This document shows positions 24,317-32,428 of a stretch of DNA of 50,105 nucleotides, piece by piece. The notes under the pieces are model-generated. The model saw only the letters and a list, made by a program, of their open reading frames with translations. It had not been told where the DNA came from and ran no database searches. The DNA is from a virus: positions 1-50,105 of the IMG/VR virus record IMGVR_UViG_3300025687_000065. One strand, given 5' to 3'. Each line of letters starts with the position of its first letter. Within the stretch, counting starts at the first letter, position 1. Position numbers and translations under genes: made by a program.

Positions 24317-25312
24317 AAGTTCAGAAGAGATATCTGAAATAATGAAGAGAGCCTTGACACCTCCGGGAAAGGAAAGCGGAACTGTGACCTCCGCGCCACA
24401 AGATATACAAGGATAGACAAATTCCGGTTTGACTCCTAATTTCATTTTTTCAATAAGACGATATACGATTGAATATTTTCCAGAATCCCATCCCTGTAAT
24501 GCTGTTACAGCAGAAAAGATTTCTTTATCGTTAAATGCTCGCCATTCTCTTTGAATATAAGGGATAATACTTAATGTAGATTTATCCCAAGGTTTATTTT
24601 CTTCTTCTCTTTTTCTAACCCAGTCAGTGATAGCCCTCATAACACCAATTGTAGGTGGTGCCAATGTCAACTCTCCATGACTTTTTGTTGGAATGGTATA
24701 GCATCTATTTTGATCATCATAATATTTTCCAATCAGATCATCGATTTCTTGGAACTGTAAATTGTCAGTTTTAAGTTCCACGCTATCCTGAGATTTACAT
24801 GCAGATGATGTACATTTCTTTTTACCAACAGGCATCATCAATTTGTTTTCACCGTTCTTAAATGTAATTTCTCTAATAGTTAAGATAATAAAGATTCGGT
24901 CTTCTTCAAGAATATCACGATAAGATCCTCTTTGGTTACCGTACATAATTTTTGTACAATTAACAAGAAGAGAATTAAGCTTTTCATCAACATCTCTAAT
25001 GTTATCTTCTTCCATTGTAGAAAAATCACGAATTTCTCCAACACGAGCTGCTCTAAGGTGGATTTCAAAATCTTCACGGTAAAAGCGACCACGTGAAGGT
25101 AATCTACTTAAATCTAATTTAACGTATCCAGCTAATTCCTGGATTCTTTTAATTTCTGGATCATCTGGTGAAGTAAGTCCCATTCCTCTAGTAGGATCTA
25201 CCTTTCCTAAAGATGAAACTGTACCATCTTCTTTAATTTGAGTTGATTCAACATCCTGAATTCCTTCAGCTGCTGCAAACTCTTTCTTAATGTCTTCTTC
25301 GTGAGTACTCAT
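24311..25312 (-). CDS. Baseplate hub/tail assembly protein (gp26-like)
   Basis: 333 residues. N-terminal part polar; middle alpha/beta with RIFIILTIREITFKNGENKLMM; two Cys pairs: KKKCTSSACK (174-181 region) and YPCISCGAEVTVPLSF near the end, the second matching the C-x-x-C-G-x-x-x-x-V/I-P-L signature of T4 gp26-type baseplate proteins. It is likely a chaperone or hub assembly protein before the tape measure. Starts just after the GIY-YIG gene stop and has a possible +1 frameshift at its 3' end. Confidence 0.78.
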   Translation of the reverse strand: MSTHEEDIKKEFAAAEGIQDVESTQIKEDGTVSSLGKVDPTRGMGLTSPDDPEIKRIQELAGYVKLDLSRLPSRGRFYREDFEIHLRAARVGEIRDFSTMEEDNIRDVDEKLNSLLVNCTKIMYGNQRGSYRDILEEDRIFIILTIREITFKNGENKLMMPVGKKKCTSSACKSQDSVELKTDNLQFQEIDDLIGKYYDDQNRCYTIPTKSHGELTLAPPTIGVMRAITDWVRKREEENKPWDKSTLSIIPYIQREWRAFNDKEIFSAVTALQGWDSGKYSIVYRLIEKMKLGVKPEFVYPCISCGAEVTVPLSFPGGVKALFIISDISSELL

Positions 25313-25314
25313 TG

Positions 25315-25785
25315 TTATTTAATTTTTGTTAACTGTTTTTCTGGTGAAGTTTCTTCGACGATATGCTCAACTATAAGGCTTCTTACATATCTTGAAACAG
25401 GAACAGGTTTAATACCATGTTCCATTGATTTTTGTATGATAATTGAATTTAAGTTATCCTCATCCTCAGGCGTTAATAAAACTTGTAATTTTTTAGTTAA
25501 CCTTTTCTTTTGAGGTATCATTTCTTGTACGCTTTCATTATAGCCGTACTTAGAGTTATCAGCTTTGTACTTTTTAATCCAAAACTCTACTCGGTCCATT
25601 ATCTTTCCTAAAGACTCTTCATCATCGAAGGTTTCTAGTATTTCTCGAGTAAATGATTTTATGCCAAAGTCTTTAACTGCCCTTTTAATATATTTACCCG
25701 TTCCTAAGTTATTTGGGTTATCGTTTACAGAGTAACCGATGTAAACTTTACCGTCATTAACATTTTCAACTTTAAATATGATCAT
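25315..25785 (-). CDS. GIY-YIG-like endonuclease, free-standing
   Basis: 156 residues. KVYIGYSVND (residues 13-22) is the KVYIGxT motif of GIY-YIG proteins, then NNLGTGKYIKRAVKDFGIKSFTREILETF, with the conserved Gly-x-Gly and F-x-x-E-I-L of the fold, and YGYNES as the expected end of the catalytic domain. The N-terminal Gly-Ile-Tyr strand is reduced (IIFKVENV). The C-terminal ~60 residues (LTKKLQVLLTPEDEDNLNSIIIQKS) may be a DNA-binding helix pair. It sits between tail genes with its own terminator nearby, as homing endonucleases of the Seg type do in T4. Confidence 0.78.
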   Translation of the reverse strand: MIIFKVENVNDGKVYIGYSVNDNPNNLGTGKYIKRAVKDFGIKSFTREILETFDDEESLGKIMDRVEFWIKKYKADNSKYGYNESVQEMIPQKKRLTKKLQVLLTPEDEDNLNSIIIQKSMEHGIKPVPVSRYVRSLIVEHIVEETSPEKQLTKIK

Positions 25786-25831
25786 AATTATGTAATATGT
25801 ATTCTATATTATATATTAGTGTGATGACAAA

Positions 25832-25857
25832 AAAACTGGCCTATGGCCAGTTTTTCT
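25832..25857 (-). terminator. Rho-independent terminator after the tail tube gene
   Basis: Stem AACTGGCC / GGCCAGTT around TA, followed on the minus strand by TTTTTTTG, 17 bases after the tube stop at 25874. Confidence 0.85.
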
Positions 25858-25873
25858 ATATAAAGAGTTTAGA

Positions 25874-26428
25874 TTAAGCTCCTACGTTTTCCTCAACCCA
25901 ATGATCACAACGGTAAGTCATTGAAAGTTCAACGGCATCAGCAGTTTCATAGTTCAATTCATCTACGAAATCTGGTTGACCTGTTGGGAATACATCTTTA
26001 CAGGTAATCTTTCTAAAGATATCACCTGCTCTGTTGTATTGTACAATGATCATACTTCCAACATAGTCTTTCTTTAATCCCATTTCACCAGTTAAAGGAT
26101 CATAGATTAATTTATACCAGTTACGGAAGGTATTGTACATGTAGTTTTCATTAGCTTCATTCAAGTTAAGAGTGAAGTTTAAAGTTAGATCAACGAAAGT
26201 CTGTCCTGGCATACTTGCAAATGAACGGTCAGCAAACTTATATTTCTGTCCGATTGCATCTACTGATGGATTAAGGTTATTCAAACCTCCAATTGTCTTA
26301 ACATGCTCTAAGATCAAACCTGTATCATCGCCTAGTGGGCTAAAGATAGTAACCTCAAACAAGTTAGGTTGAATTGGTTCGTATCTTTGACTGCTAGCCC
26401 TTGATTGCGTATAATGTGGTAATGGCAT
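25874..26428 (-). CDS. Tail tube protein (gp19-like)
   Basis: 184 residues, starting MPLPHYTQSRASSQRYEPIQ, with NLFEVTIFSPLGDDTGLILEHVKTIGG and a beta-rich body, LTLNFTLNLNEANENYMYNTF, ending VELSMTYRCDHWVEENVGA. Size and pattern match the T4 gp19 tube subunit family. It would polymerise into the inner tube around the tape measure. It lies directly after the sheath gene in transcription order, as in T4. A box GAATAAATAAAA lies about 16 bases upstream (26444-26455), and it has its own terminator, consistent with high expression. Confidence 0.9.
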   Translation of the reverse strand: MPLPHYTQSRASSQRYEPIQPNLFEVTIFSPLGDDTGLILEHVKTIGGLNNLNPSVDAIGQKYKFADRSFASMPGQTFVDLTLNFTLNLNEANENYMYNTFRNWYKLIYDPLTGEMGLKKDYVGSMIIVQYNRAGDIFRKITCKDVFPTGQPDFVDELNYETADAVELSMTYRCDHWVEENVGA

Positions 26429-26443
26429 AACTTATCTTATTTT

Positions 26444-26456
26444 TTTATTTATTCTC
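26444..26456 (-). promoter_or_regulatory. Candidate late promoter of the tail tube gene
   Basis: Minus strand GAGAATAAATAAA, about 16 bases upstream of the ATG at 26428; variant of the repeated box. Confidence 0.4.
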
Positions 26457-26467
26457 TTTTCTTTTTC

Positions 26468-29400
26468 TTATTGGAAGTTTCCTGTACTAATTGCTCCAGT
26501 TCTAAGAATTGTGGTTCTTTGTACAAGAATTTCCATTCCTCTTACTGGTTCAATGTAAGTATCAAGAATACCAACATTCTGGTCAATAACCTCAGGTGTA
26601 TTATTGGTTTCATCCATAATATTTCTGAAGTCATAAACACCATCATCGTTTTGAACAGTTGTTAAGAAGTTATCAGCAAGAGTCTTAATCTCTAATCTCG
26701 TTTGAGCAGTATTGAACTCGAACAAGTAGTTCTTAAGGATTGCCTCAATTCCATCTTGGATGTAAATAACAACCTCTCTAACGTTAATTGAACTTAAAGC
26801 AGATTTTGGCGTTTGTTGCGCAGTTTTATTTGCAAAGATAGTTGGACCTGTTCCGCTTTGGAATACAATTGGATTCAATCCAAATGGCTCCAAGTATTCT
26901 CTATCTTCCTTATCTAAGTTAAGTTCTAATCCTACAACTCCAGTACCTCCTACAACACCTCGGCGAACTCCTGCAACTAATGACCATGGTAAAGCATTTT
27001 CATATTTTGCAATAAAGTTATTAGAAACATAAGCAGCAGGTGGAACATTAATGTTCTTTCCAAGATCTCTTACGGTAATGTAAGGATAATAGAATGCTCC
27101 CCAGCTACCACCTTGAGTTGGTGAAGGCAACGAGTATCTAACAGTTGGATTCTTAGTAAGATCACCTCCAGTAGAAATTAGTCTAGATGAAAGGCTTCCA
27201 GTTGCATCTAAGAAAGAAGGATCAGTGTTATTTTTAAAGTCCTTAGCAGAAGGTGCATTAAGAATAGCAAATGCATTCTTTCTATCTTGGCATAACTGTG
27301 TAAAGATTGCCTTAGATCCACTCTCAATTCCATTTCCGAAAGTATCAACGACATAACGGAAGTTAATAGTTTCTCTATCAGTGAGTGCTTTGTATAAATT
27401 AGTACCACTTAAAGTTCCACTTAAGATAGCATTTTGTCTATCATTAGAACCATCAGGTACGTGTTTAGTAACATCTAATTGGAATCCGTCTAAAGTAAAG
27501 ATGTTTAAGTAATCAACCCATCTATCGATTGGGTAATACAATTCAACTTTCTTATCGGCCCCAACAGTATCTACAGAAATTTCAGATTGACAAGTTACTA
27601 ACAGTGCAGTTACTCCAGCAGGAATAACAGGGAACTGAGTAGTGGTTTGTCCACCTATAACTTCATTAATTCTGGTTAATCTTGAATGAGGTACCGCAAT
27701 AGAACCTTCAAAATTCAACAAGTAATTACCTACAACTACATCAGCAGCTTCTGGAGAATTAGCAGCGATAAGTACCTGGTTAGGTTTCAAACTAGGTTCA
27801 TCATCAGAATCTGCCAAGATATCAATAGTAAGGTTTAATGCTCCTTTTAGAGTTTGAACACCTAAAGTATTTGCAGCTAAAGCAGATGCATTAGAATCTA
27901 AGAATACTCCAGTACCATCAATATCAAATTCAGATTTAGGAGTTAGGTTTACATATCCATCTTCTTGGTATGCAACAATTCTAACAGAAGGCAAGTAATA
28001 AGAAGGATCGGATATTTCAATTTTATCAACCCCGGTAGTTGGAACTGCTGTATGAATGTATCCATAGTCAGCAGCATTAAATACCAAGAATGAGGTATAT
28101 TGAGTTCCACCTACTTCGTATACTGCTTCATCGCCATCGGTAACAGTACCATTAGAGAATGCAGTGTAAAGTGAACTTCCATAAGAACCTATTACTTGTG
28201 AGTTTGAAGAAGCACCATCAAATTCCTGTACGGTGAAGTTAAAATCATCCTCATTAATATAAGTATATACAGTTCCTCCAGCTGTTGGGAAGTCTCCTGT
28301 TACAATACCACCAGTATCAGACATAATTAATGTAACTGTTGTGCTTGTAACATTAACAGATAAAACCGGAACAAATTTACCACTTACAGCACCTTTAATA
28401 AAGGAACCTACAGCACTTGAACTGTTTGCAGTCATACTTGCGAATGCATCATAAACAGCATCACCAGCAGAACCAACAACAGAAACTTGAATAGAACCTC
28501 CGGTGATAGCGGTTGTTGTAACTACTTCAGTACTTACAGTAGCAGTATTAACTGCTTGTGCATTTCTTGCATATGAAAGATCAGATACAATAGCACCACT
28601 ATAAGATAAGAAGTTTACATCGTCCTGAATACTAGTTGCTTGAGTATATTCAATGTTATGTCCAATTAAATCAATACCACCAGCAACACCGTCAATCAAA
28701 AAGTCTCCGCTAAACAGATCTTCATTAACAGCACAGAATAAACCAGTAGTAGCAGTGTCTGCGTTGATTAATTTTTCAATGAAAAGGTTATTACCAATAA
28801 GATCCACAAAATCAGGGATCAAACATGCAGTATAAGTTGCAATTAGGTTAACCTCAGATTCATTAAAGAATTCATTTAATTTAGTATCGGTAGTATCAGA
28901 TTGGAATACCTTTCTCTGAATACCTTTAGTTTTATCAAAATAGGTTTGGAATGTTGGATCAGCCTCAAATCTTTCGTAAGGAGTAGCTGAACTAAAATCT
29001 CCACCAAAATCTCCACCGATAACAAATACATCTACCATGAAGTCAGAGATTAAGCTATTCTTATCCAAGAATCCTGGAACGTTTGCCGCCCCATACCATT
29101 CTTCAACCGTTACATTAAATGAAGCAACATTTGCATTAGCTGCCTTTTTAACAATTACAGAAATAGGATTCTGACCTAAGTTAACAAAATCTAAAAGATC
29201 ATTTGTTGAAGTTGAGCTTAATGTATTTCTATTTGCCCCAACATTATCTAAAAATGCATCGCTATCAGGGAAAAAGAATTTATCTCTGTTGTAAAACTTT
29301 TGATATTCTCCGGATGCGCCTGCGTTAATTTGTGCTTCTGGTGTAGATGCAGTACCTAACTTAATGTAATCAACTGTATCGTCTGAGTCTAATGCTAATA

Positions 29401-29677
29401 GGTTAAGTGCCAAAATTGGACCTCTTTCTAATGCAGATAGACAGCTTCTATGAAAATAAGAATCCTTTCTTTCCAAGTTTCTATCAATATCTCCAAATAC
29501 TTGCTTAAAAAATGCAGTATCTGGGACAAAAACTGGTGTATTGAAAGGTCCTCTTTTTGAGAAGCCAACAATTAATCTTGTCTGGTTGGCAGGAATGCTA
29601 ACAACTTGACTTTTGTCAAACTCAAAGCGGTAGGTACCTGCAGCTTTAAGAGAAGCGATTTTCGGATCTAGTGCCAT
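26468..29677 (-). CDS. Tail sheath protein (gp18-like), enlarged
   Basis: 1069 residues against about 660 in T4 gp18. The N-terminus (NQTRLIVGFSKRGPFNTPVFV, FKQVFGDIDRNLERKDSYFHRSCLSALERGP) and the C-terminal third (NAFAILNAPSAKDF, PPAAYVSNNFIAKYENALPWSLVAGVRRG, LNPIVFQSGTGPTIFANKTAQ, REVVIYIQDGIEAILKNYLFEFN) carry the sheath signature including the C-terminal core domain. The extra ~400 residues lie in the middle (about 330-740), Thr/Val/Ser/Asp-rich and beta-like, so they would decorate the outer surface of the tail. The late box ATATATAAAA is about 25 bases upstream. Confidence 0.93.
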   Translation of the reverse strand: MALDPKIASLKAAGTYRFEFDKSQVVSIPANQTRLIVGFSKRGPFNTPVFVPDTAFFKQVFGDIDRNLERKDSYFHRSCLSALERGPILALNLLALDSDDTVDYIKLGTASTPEAQINAGASGEYQKFYNRDKFFFPDSDAFLDNVGANRNTLSSTSTNDLLDFVNLGQNPISVIVKKAANANVASFNVTVEEWYGAANVPGFLDKNSLISDFMVDVFVIGGDFGGDFSSATPYERFEADPTFQTYFDKTKGIQRKVFQSDTTDTKLNEFFNESEVNLIATYTACLIPDFVDLIGNNLFIEKLINADTATTGLFCAVNEDLFSGDFLIDGVAGGIDLIGHNIEYTQATSIQDDVNFLSYSGAIVSDLSYARNAQAVNTATVSTEVVTTTAITGGSIQVSVVGSAGDAVYDAFASMTANSSSAVGSFIKGAVSGKFVPVLSVNVTSTTVTLIMSDTGGIVTGDFPTAGGTVYTYINEDDFNFTVQEFDGASSNSQVIGSYGSSLYTAFSNGTVTDGDEAVYEVGGTQYTSFLVFNAADYGYIHTAVPTTGVDKIEISDPSYYLPSVRIVAYQEDGYVNLTPKSEFDIDGTGVFLDSNASALAANTLGVQTLKGALNLTIDILADSDDEPSLKPNQVLIAANSPEAADVVVGNYLLNFEGSIAVPHSRLTRINEVIGGQTTTQFPVIPAGVTALLVTCQSEISVDTVGADKKVELYYPIDRWVDYLNIFTLDGFQLDVTKHVPDGSNDRQNAILSGTLSGTNLYKALTDRETINFRYVVDTFGNGIESGSKAIFTQLCQDRKNAFAILNAPSAKDFKNNTDPSFLDATGSLSSRLISTGGDLTKNPTVRYSLPSPTQGGSWGAFYYPYITVRDLGKNINVPPAAYVSNNFIAKYENALPWSLVAGVRRGVVGGTGVVGLELNLDKEDREYLEPFGLNPIVFQSGTGPTIFANKTAQQTPKSALSSINVREVVIYIQDGIEAILKNYLFEFNTAQTRLEIKTLADNFLTTVQNDDGVYDFRNIMDETNNTPEVIDQNVGILDTYIEPVRGMEILVQRTTILRTGAISTGNFQ

Positions 29678-29703
29678 CTTATATTATTTTTTTTATTTGC
29701 TTT

Positions 29704-29716
29704 TTTTATATATCCA
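29704..29716 (-). promoter_or_regulatory. Candidate late promoter of the tail sheath gene
   Basis: Minus strand GTGGATATATAAA, about 27 bases upstream of the ATG at 29677. Confidence 0.55.
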
Positions 29717-29731
29717 CTACCTAGATACTTT

Positions 29732-31549
29732 TTATATGAGATCATAGATATCGTAATTAAGATTTCCTCCCTTAGAATCTTTTTCCAGTATTGCATCAAT
29801 CTTATCTTGGACATCTTGTTCTACCTCATCATAAATCTCTTCAGCAAAATCAGAAAAGTCTAAAGTAAAGAAGAATTCAGAACTATTTATACATGTCATT
29901 ATTAGGTCATCGTTTCCTAATTGACCTGCATATGATCCGTTTGGCATCTTTCCGAAAGTAGAAGCTTCATAAACAGTTTTCTTATCTTTTATAATAATTC
30001 TATTCTGTGTTACATACTTTTTAAAGTTTTGGCAAAAGATAGGTTTATTGTCTTTCTTAACCTTAAGCCCAAATTGCTTTGTCCTTGCATCAATACGATG
30101 CTTAAACTTAACAATCATTTCTTCATCAAAATCATTTCTCTGTGGAAAGACAGTTTCTAATCTCTTAATGACTTCTCCACCAAACATATTCCACTCAATG
30201 ATCATCTTAACGTTTTCAGAATAGAACATATCAAAAGCAAGAATATAAATTGCCTTTGCAAATTCTTCTATAGTATGTTCATTACTTCTAAATCTTCCAA
30301 TTTGTCTAAGTCTAAAAAAGTCAATAAAGCTACCTGGTGAAGTAACTTTGTTCCAATCTTTTTCATCCATCATCTCAATCTTAAAGATATTAATAATGGA
30401 ATAGTCACCGCCGTTACCCTCTGCAATATCAATTGAAAATACCCAGTAATTAGTATCTTCTTCAATTTCTTCTAAATCAAAGGTTGGATCCCATAGCATA
30501 CCATCATAATCAACATCCTCTTCTTCAAATGCAGGAAGTTCACGATGAACAAATTCTTTTTGATTAGTTTGAAGTTTTTTAAGACTGTCAGCTCCTAATA
30601 GTAATGAGGAACTTGCAATAAACTGGTTTCCATATTGCCTATTAAATGCTTCCTCACTTCCTAAGTTAGCAACTTCTTGGCGCATCCACTTCTCATCTCT
30701 CCCAGGTACATCCCACCAATCAACTCTGAATGGGGTATACTCATTGGTACCTTTTTCGGCTGCTGAGTAAATATCATAAAACTTATTAAACCCATTAGGA
30801 GTACTTGTAATAATAACCTTTGAGTTTGAAGAAGCGGATACCGTTGGATACACGTTTTCATAAAAGGTTTCTACAAAGTTTTGAGGGATGTGAGCAAACT
30901 CATCCATAAATAGCAAATGAATAGTAAAACCAATCGCTGCCTTTTTAGTTGTAGTTTGACCTATAATACGACAGCCATTATCAAACTTAGAATTAAATAC
31001 ATCCCATTTTAAAACCCCAGGTTTTAAAAAGAATGGCAAATGTTCAAGAATTGTTTTACCCTTATCAATGATTTCTCTCGTGGTAGCACCCTTATTTGAA
31101 AGAACGAGAGAATTCTTATCATAATTGAATAATGAATACCAAGCAATAAAGATTGATGAACAAATTGTTTTACCAATCTGACGAGATGCTAAACATACAT
31201 TAAATCTCTCTGCCTGGAATTGCCTTAGCATTTCCTCCTGGTATCCTCTTAGTTTAATTGTCTGTAGACCAAAATCGGTCATTACAGTACAATAGGTATT
31301 TGCAAAGTATACGATATCAGTTGCACATTTCTTTATCTCTCTAATTTCATGTGCAGTATAATTAAATACAATGTTGCCTTTTCTTAGGTTTGGATTACCT
31401 TCATAAAAGGGAGTTGACTTAGGTTTATAGCCTTCTTCCAAAGCAAGCATAAGTTGTTCAACCTTTTCACTTGTCCATGAAAACGACTGCTCGGCTTTTC
31501 CAACACTAAGTTCAAAGCCTGCGCTAGGTGCTTGGGGTCTCTGTGGCAT
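29732..31549 (-). CDS. Terminase large subunit (gp17-like)
   Basis: 605 residues. ATPase: adenine-binding LRGYQEEMLRQF, Walker A LASRQIGKT (120-128), Walker B LLFMDEFAHI (Asp216, Glu217), coupling motif ITSTPNG. Nuclease: RNase-H-like with VFSIDIAEGNGGDYSIINIF, and NDDLIMTCINS near the end supplying a further acidic ligand. It pumps DNA into the prohead and cuts the concatemer. It overlaps the GroES-like gene by 26 bases. Confidence 0.96.
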   Translation of the reverse strand: MPQRPQAPSAGFELSVGKAEQSFSWTSEKVEQLMLALEEGYKPKSTPFYEGNPNLRKGNIVFNYTAHEIREIKKCATDIVYFANTYCTVMTDFGLQTIKLRGYQEEMLRQFQAERFNVCLASRQIGKTICSSIFIAWYSLFNYDKNSLVLSNKGATTREIIDKGKTILEHLPFFLKPGVLKWDVFNSKFDNGCRIIGQTTTKKAAIGFTIHLLFMDEFAHIPQNFVETFYENVYPTVSASSNSKVIITSTPNGFNKFYDIYSAAEKGTNEYTPFRVDWWDVPGRDEKWMRQEVANLGSEEAFNRQYGNQFIASSSLLLGADSLKKLQTNQKEFVHRELPAFEEEDVDYDGMLWDPTFDLEEIEEDTNYWVFSIDIAEGNGGDYSIINIFKIEMMDEKDWNKVTSPGSFIDFFRLRQIGRFRSNEHTIEEFAKAIYILAFDMFYSENVKMIIEWNMFGGEVIKRLETVFPQRNDFDEEMIVKFKHRIDARTKQFGLKVKKDNKPIFCQNFKKYVTQNRIIIKDKKTVYEASTFGKMPNGSYAGQLGNDDLIMTCINSSEFFFTLDFSDFAEEIYDEVEQDVQDKIDAILEKDSKGGNLNYDIYDLI

Positions 31550-31790
31550 TTTCTTCTATAACGGCAAGGATATGATTTTCATGTAAGATTTCAAGTTCTT
31601 CATCTCCAAAGTTATGAATGGTTCCTTTGCCTATTGTTTTTATTATCGTATCGCCTTCTTTTACATCTACATCATCTCCTGCTAAAAGTACTACAGCTTT
31701 ACGATTGTATTTTTCCTCAGGAATAATAATTCCACCTGCAGTAACAGTTTCCTGAGGGCATTCTCTAATGAGAACATATTTATTCTTCAT
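31524..31790 (-). CDS. GroES/gp31-like co-chaperonin
   Basis: 88 residues from ATG 31790 (MKNKYVLIRECPQETV); earlier in-frame ATGs at 31796, 31802 and 31811 are possible. The co-chaperonin pattern is clear: KYVLIREcpqeTVTAGGIIIPEE, then VVLLAGDDVDVKEGDTIIKTIGKGT and EELEILHENHILAVIEE, the last matching the typical C-terminal strand of GroES. T4 gp31 replaces GroES to fold gp23. The gene is wedged between the two terminase genes with overlaps on both sides. Confidence 0.87.
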   Translation of the reverse strand: MKNKYVLIRECPQETVTAGGIIIPEEKYNRKAVVLLAGDDVDVKEGDTIIKTIGKGTIHNFGDEELEILHENHILAVIEENATETPST

Positions 31791-32397
31791 TTTCATCTTC
31801 ATCGCTATCAACGTCTTGTATATCTTCTTCGTTAATGGTATCTTGTAAGGCTCTCATTAAATCTTTAGTTCCTCTAGATTTAATACCACCTTGTTTATTT
31901 GTAGGACTATTTGATTCTGAGCTGCCATGATATACATCAATATCTCTTGATATCTTTTTTGCATTTTCTTCAATTGCAACCATGTACATTGTCTGACTTT
32001 TAATAATATCTAATAGAGTTCTTTGAAGATCGCTAAGTACCTCAAACATTCTTGGTGCAACATCGCCTTCATTGATTTGATCCATTAAAGCAGTAATAGC
32101 ATATTCGCTATTTTGCATTTGACGAATGAGCATACTTAATGCATATTCATCAAGCTCGGCTTTTGCTTTAATGTATTCATGTTCCTCAATTATCTCCTCA
32201 CTTAAATAAAACTTTAAGAGATTAGACATAACACTCTTTGCTTTAGTTGTTGCTCTAGCTAATGCAGCAGACTGAGTATTTTCGGCTCTTACTTTTGGTA
32301 ATTGTGGAGTTTCATCCAATCCTGGTACTTCATCAGGTAAATCGTTTAATAAATCACCTAATGAATCTCTAAATCTATCTTTAGACTCTTCTTTCAT
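31780..32397 (-). CDS. Terminase small subunit (gp16-like)
   Basis: 205 residues. Long helical middle (EEIIEEHEYIKAKAELDEYALSMLIRQMQNSEYAITALMDQINEG) and DLQRTLLDIIKSQTMYMVAIEENAKKI, with an acidic, Asp/Glu-rich C-terminal end (DIQDVDSDEDENEE). Position two genes before the large terminase, size and coiled-coil nature fit gp16. Direct sequence similarity to T4 gp16 is low, so the call rests largely on context. A late box (32412-32424) precedes it. Confidence 0.72.
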   Translation of the reverse strand: MKEESKDRFRDSLGDLLNDLPDEVPGLDETPQLPKVRAENTQSAALARATTKAKSVMSNLLKFYLSEEIIEEHEYIKAKAELDEYALSMLIRQMQNSEYAITALMDQINEGDVAPRMFEVLSDLQRTLLDIIKSQTMYMVAIEENAKKISRDIDVYHGSSESNSPTNKQGGIKSRGTKDLMRALQDTINEEDIQDVDSDEDENEE

Positions 32398-32411
32398 TAA
32401 TCCCTAAATTT

Positions 32412-32424
32412 ATATTATATATTC
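32412..32424 (-). promoter_or_regulatory. Candidate late promoter of the small terminase gene
   Basis: Minus strand GAATATATAATAT, about 15 bases upstream of the ATG at 32397. Confidence 0.5.
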
Positions 32425-32428
32425 TAGG

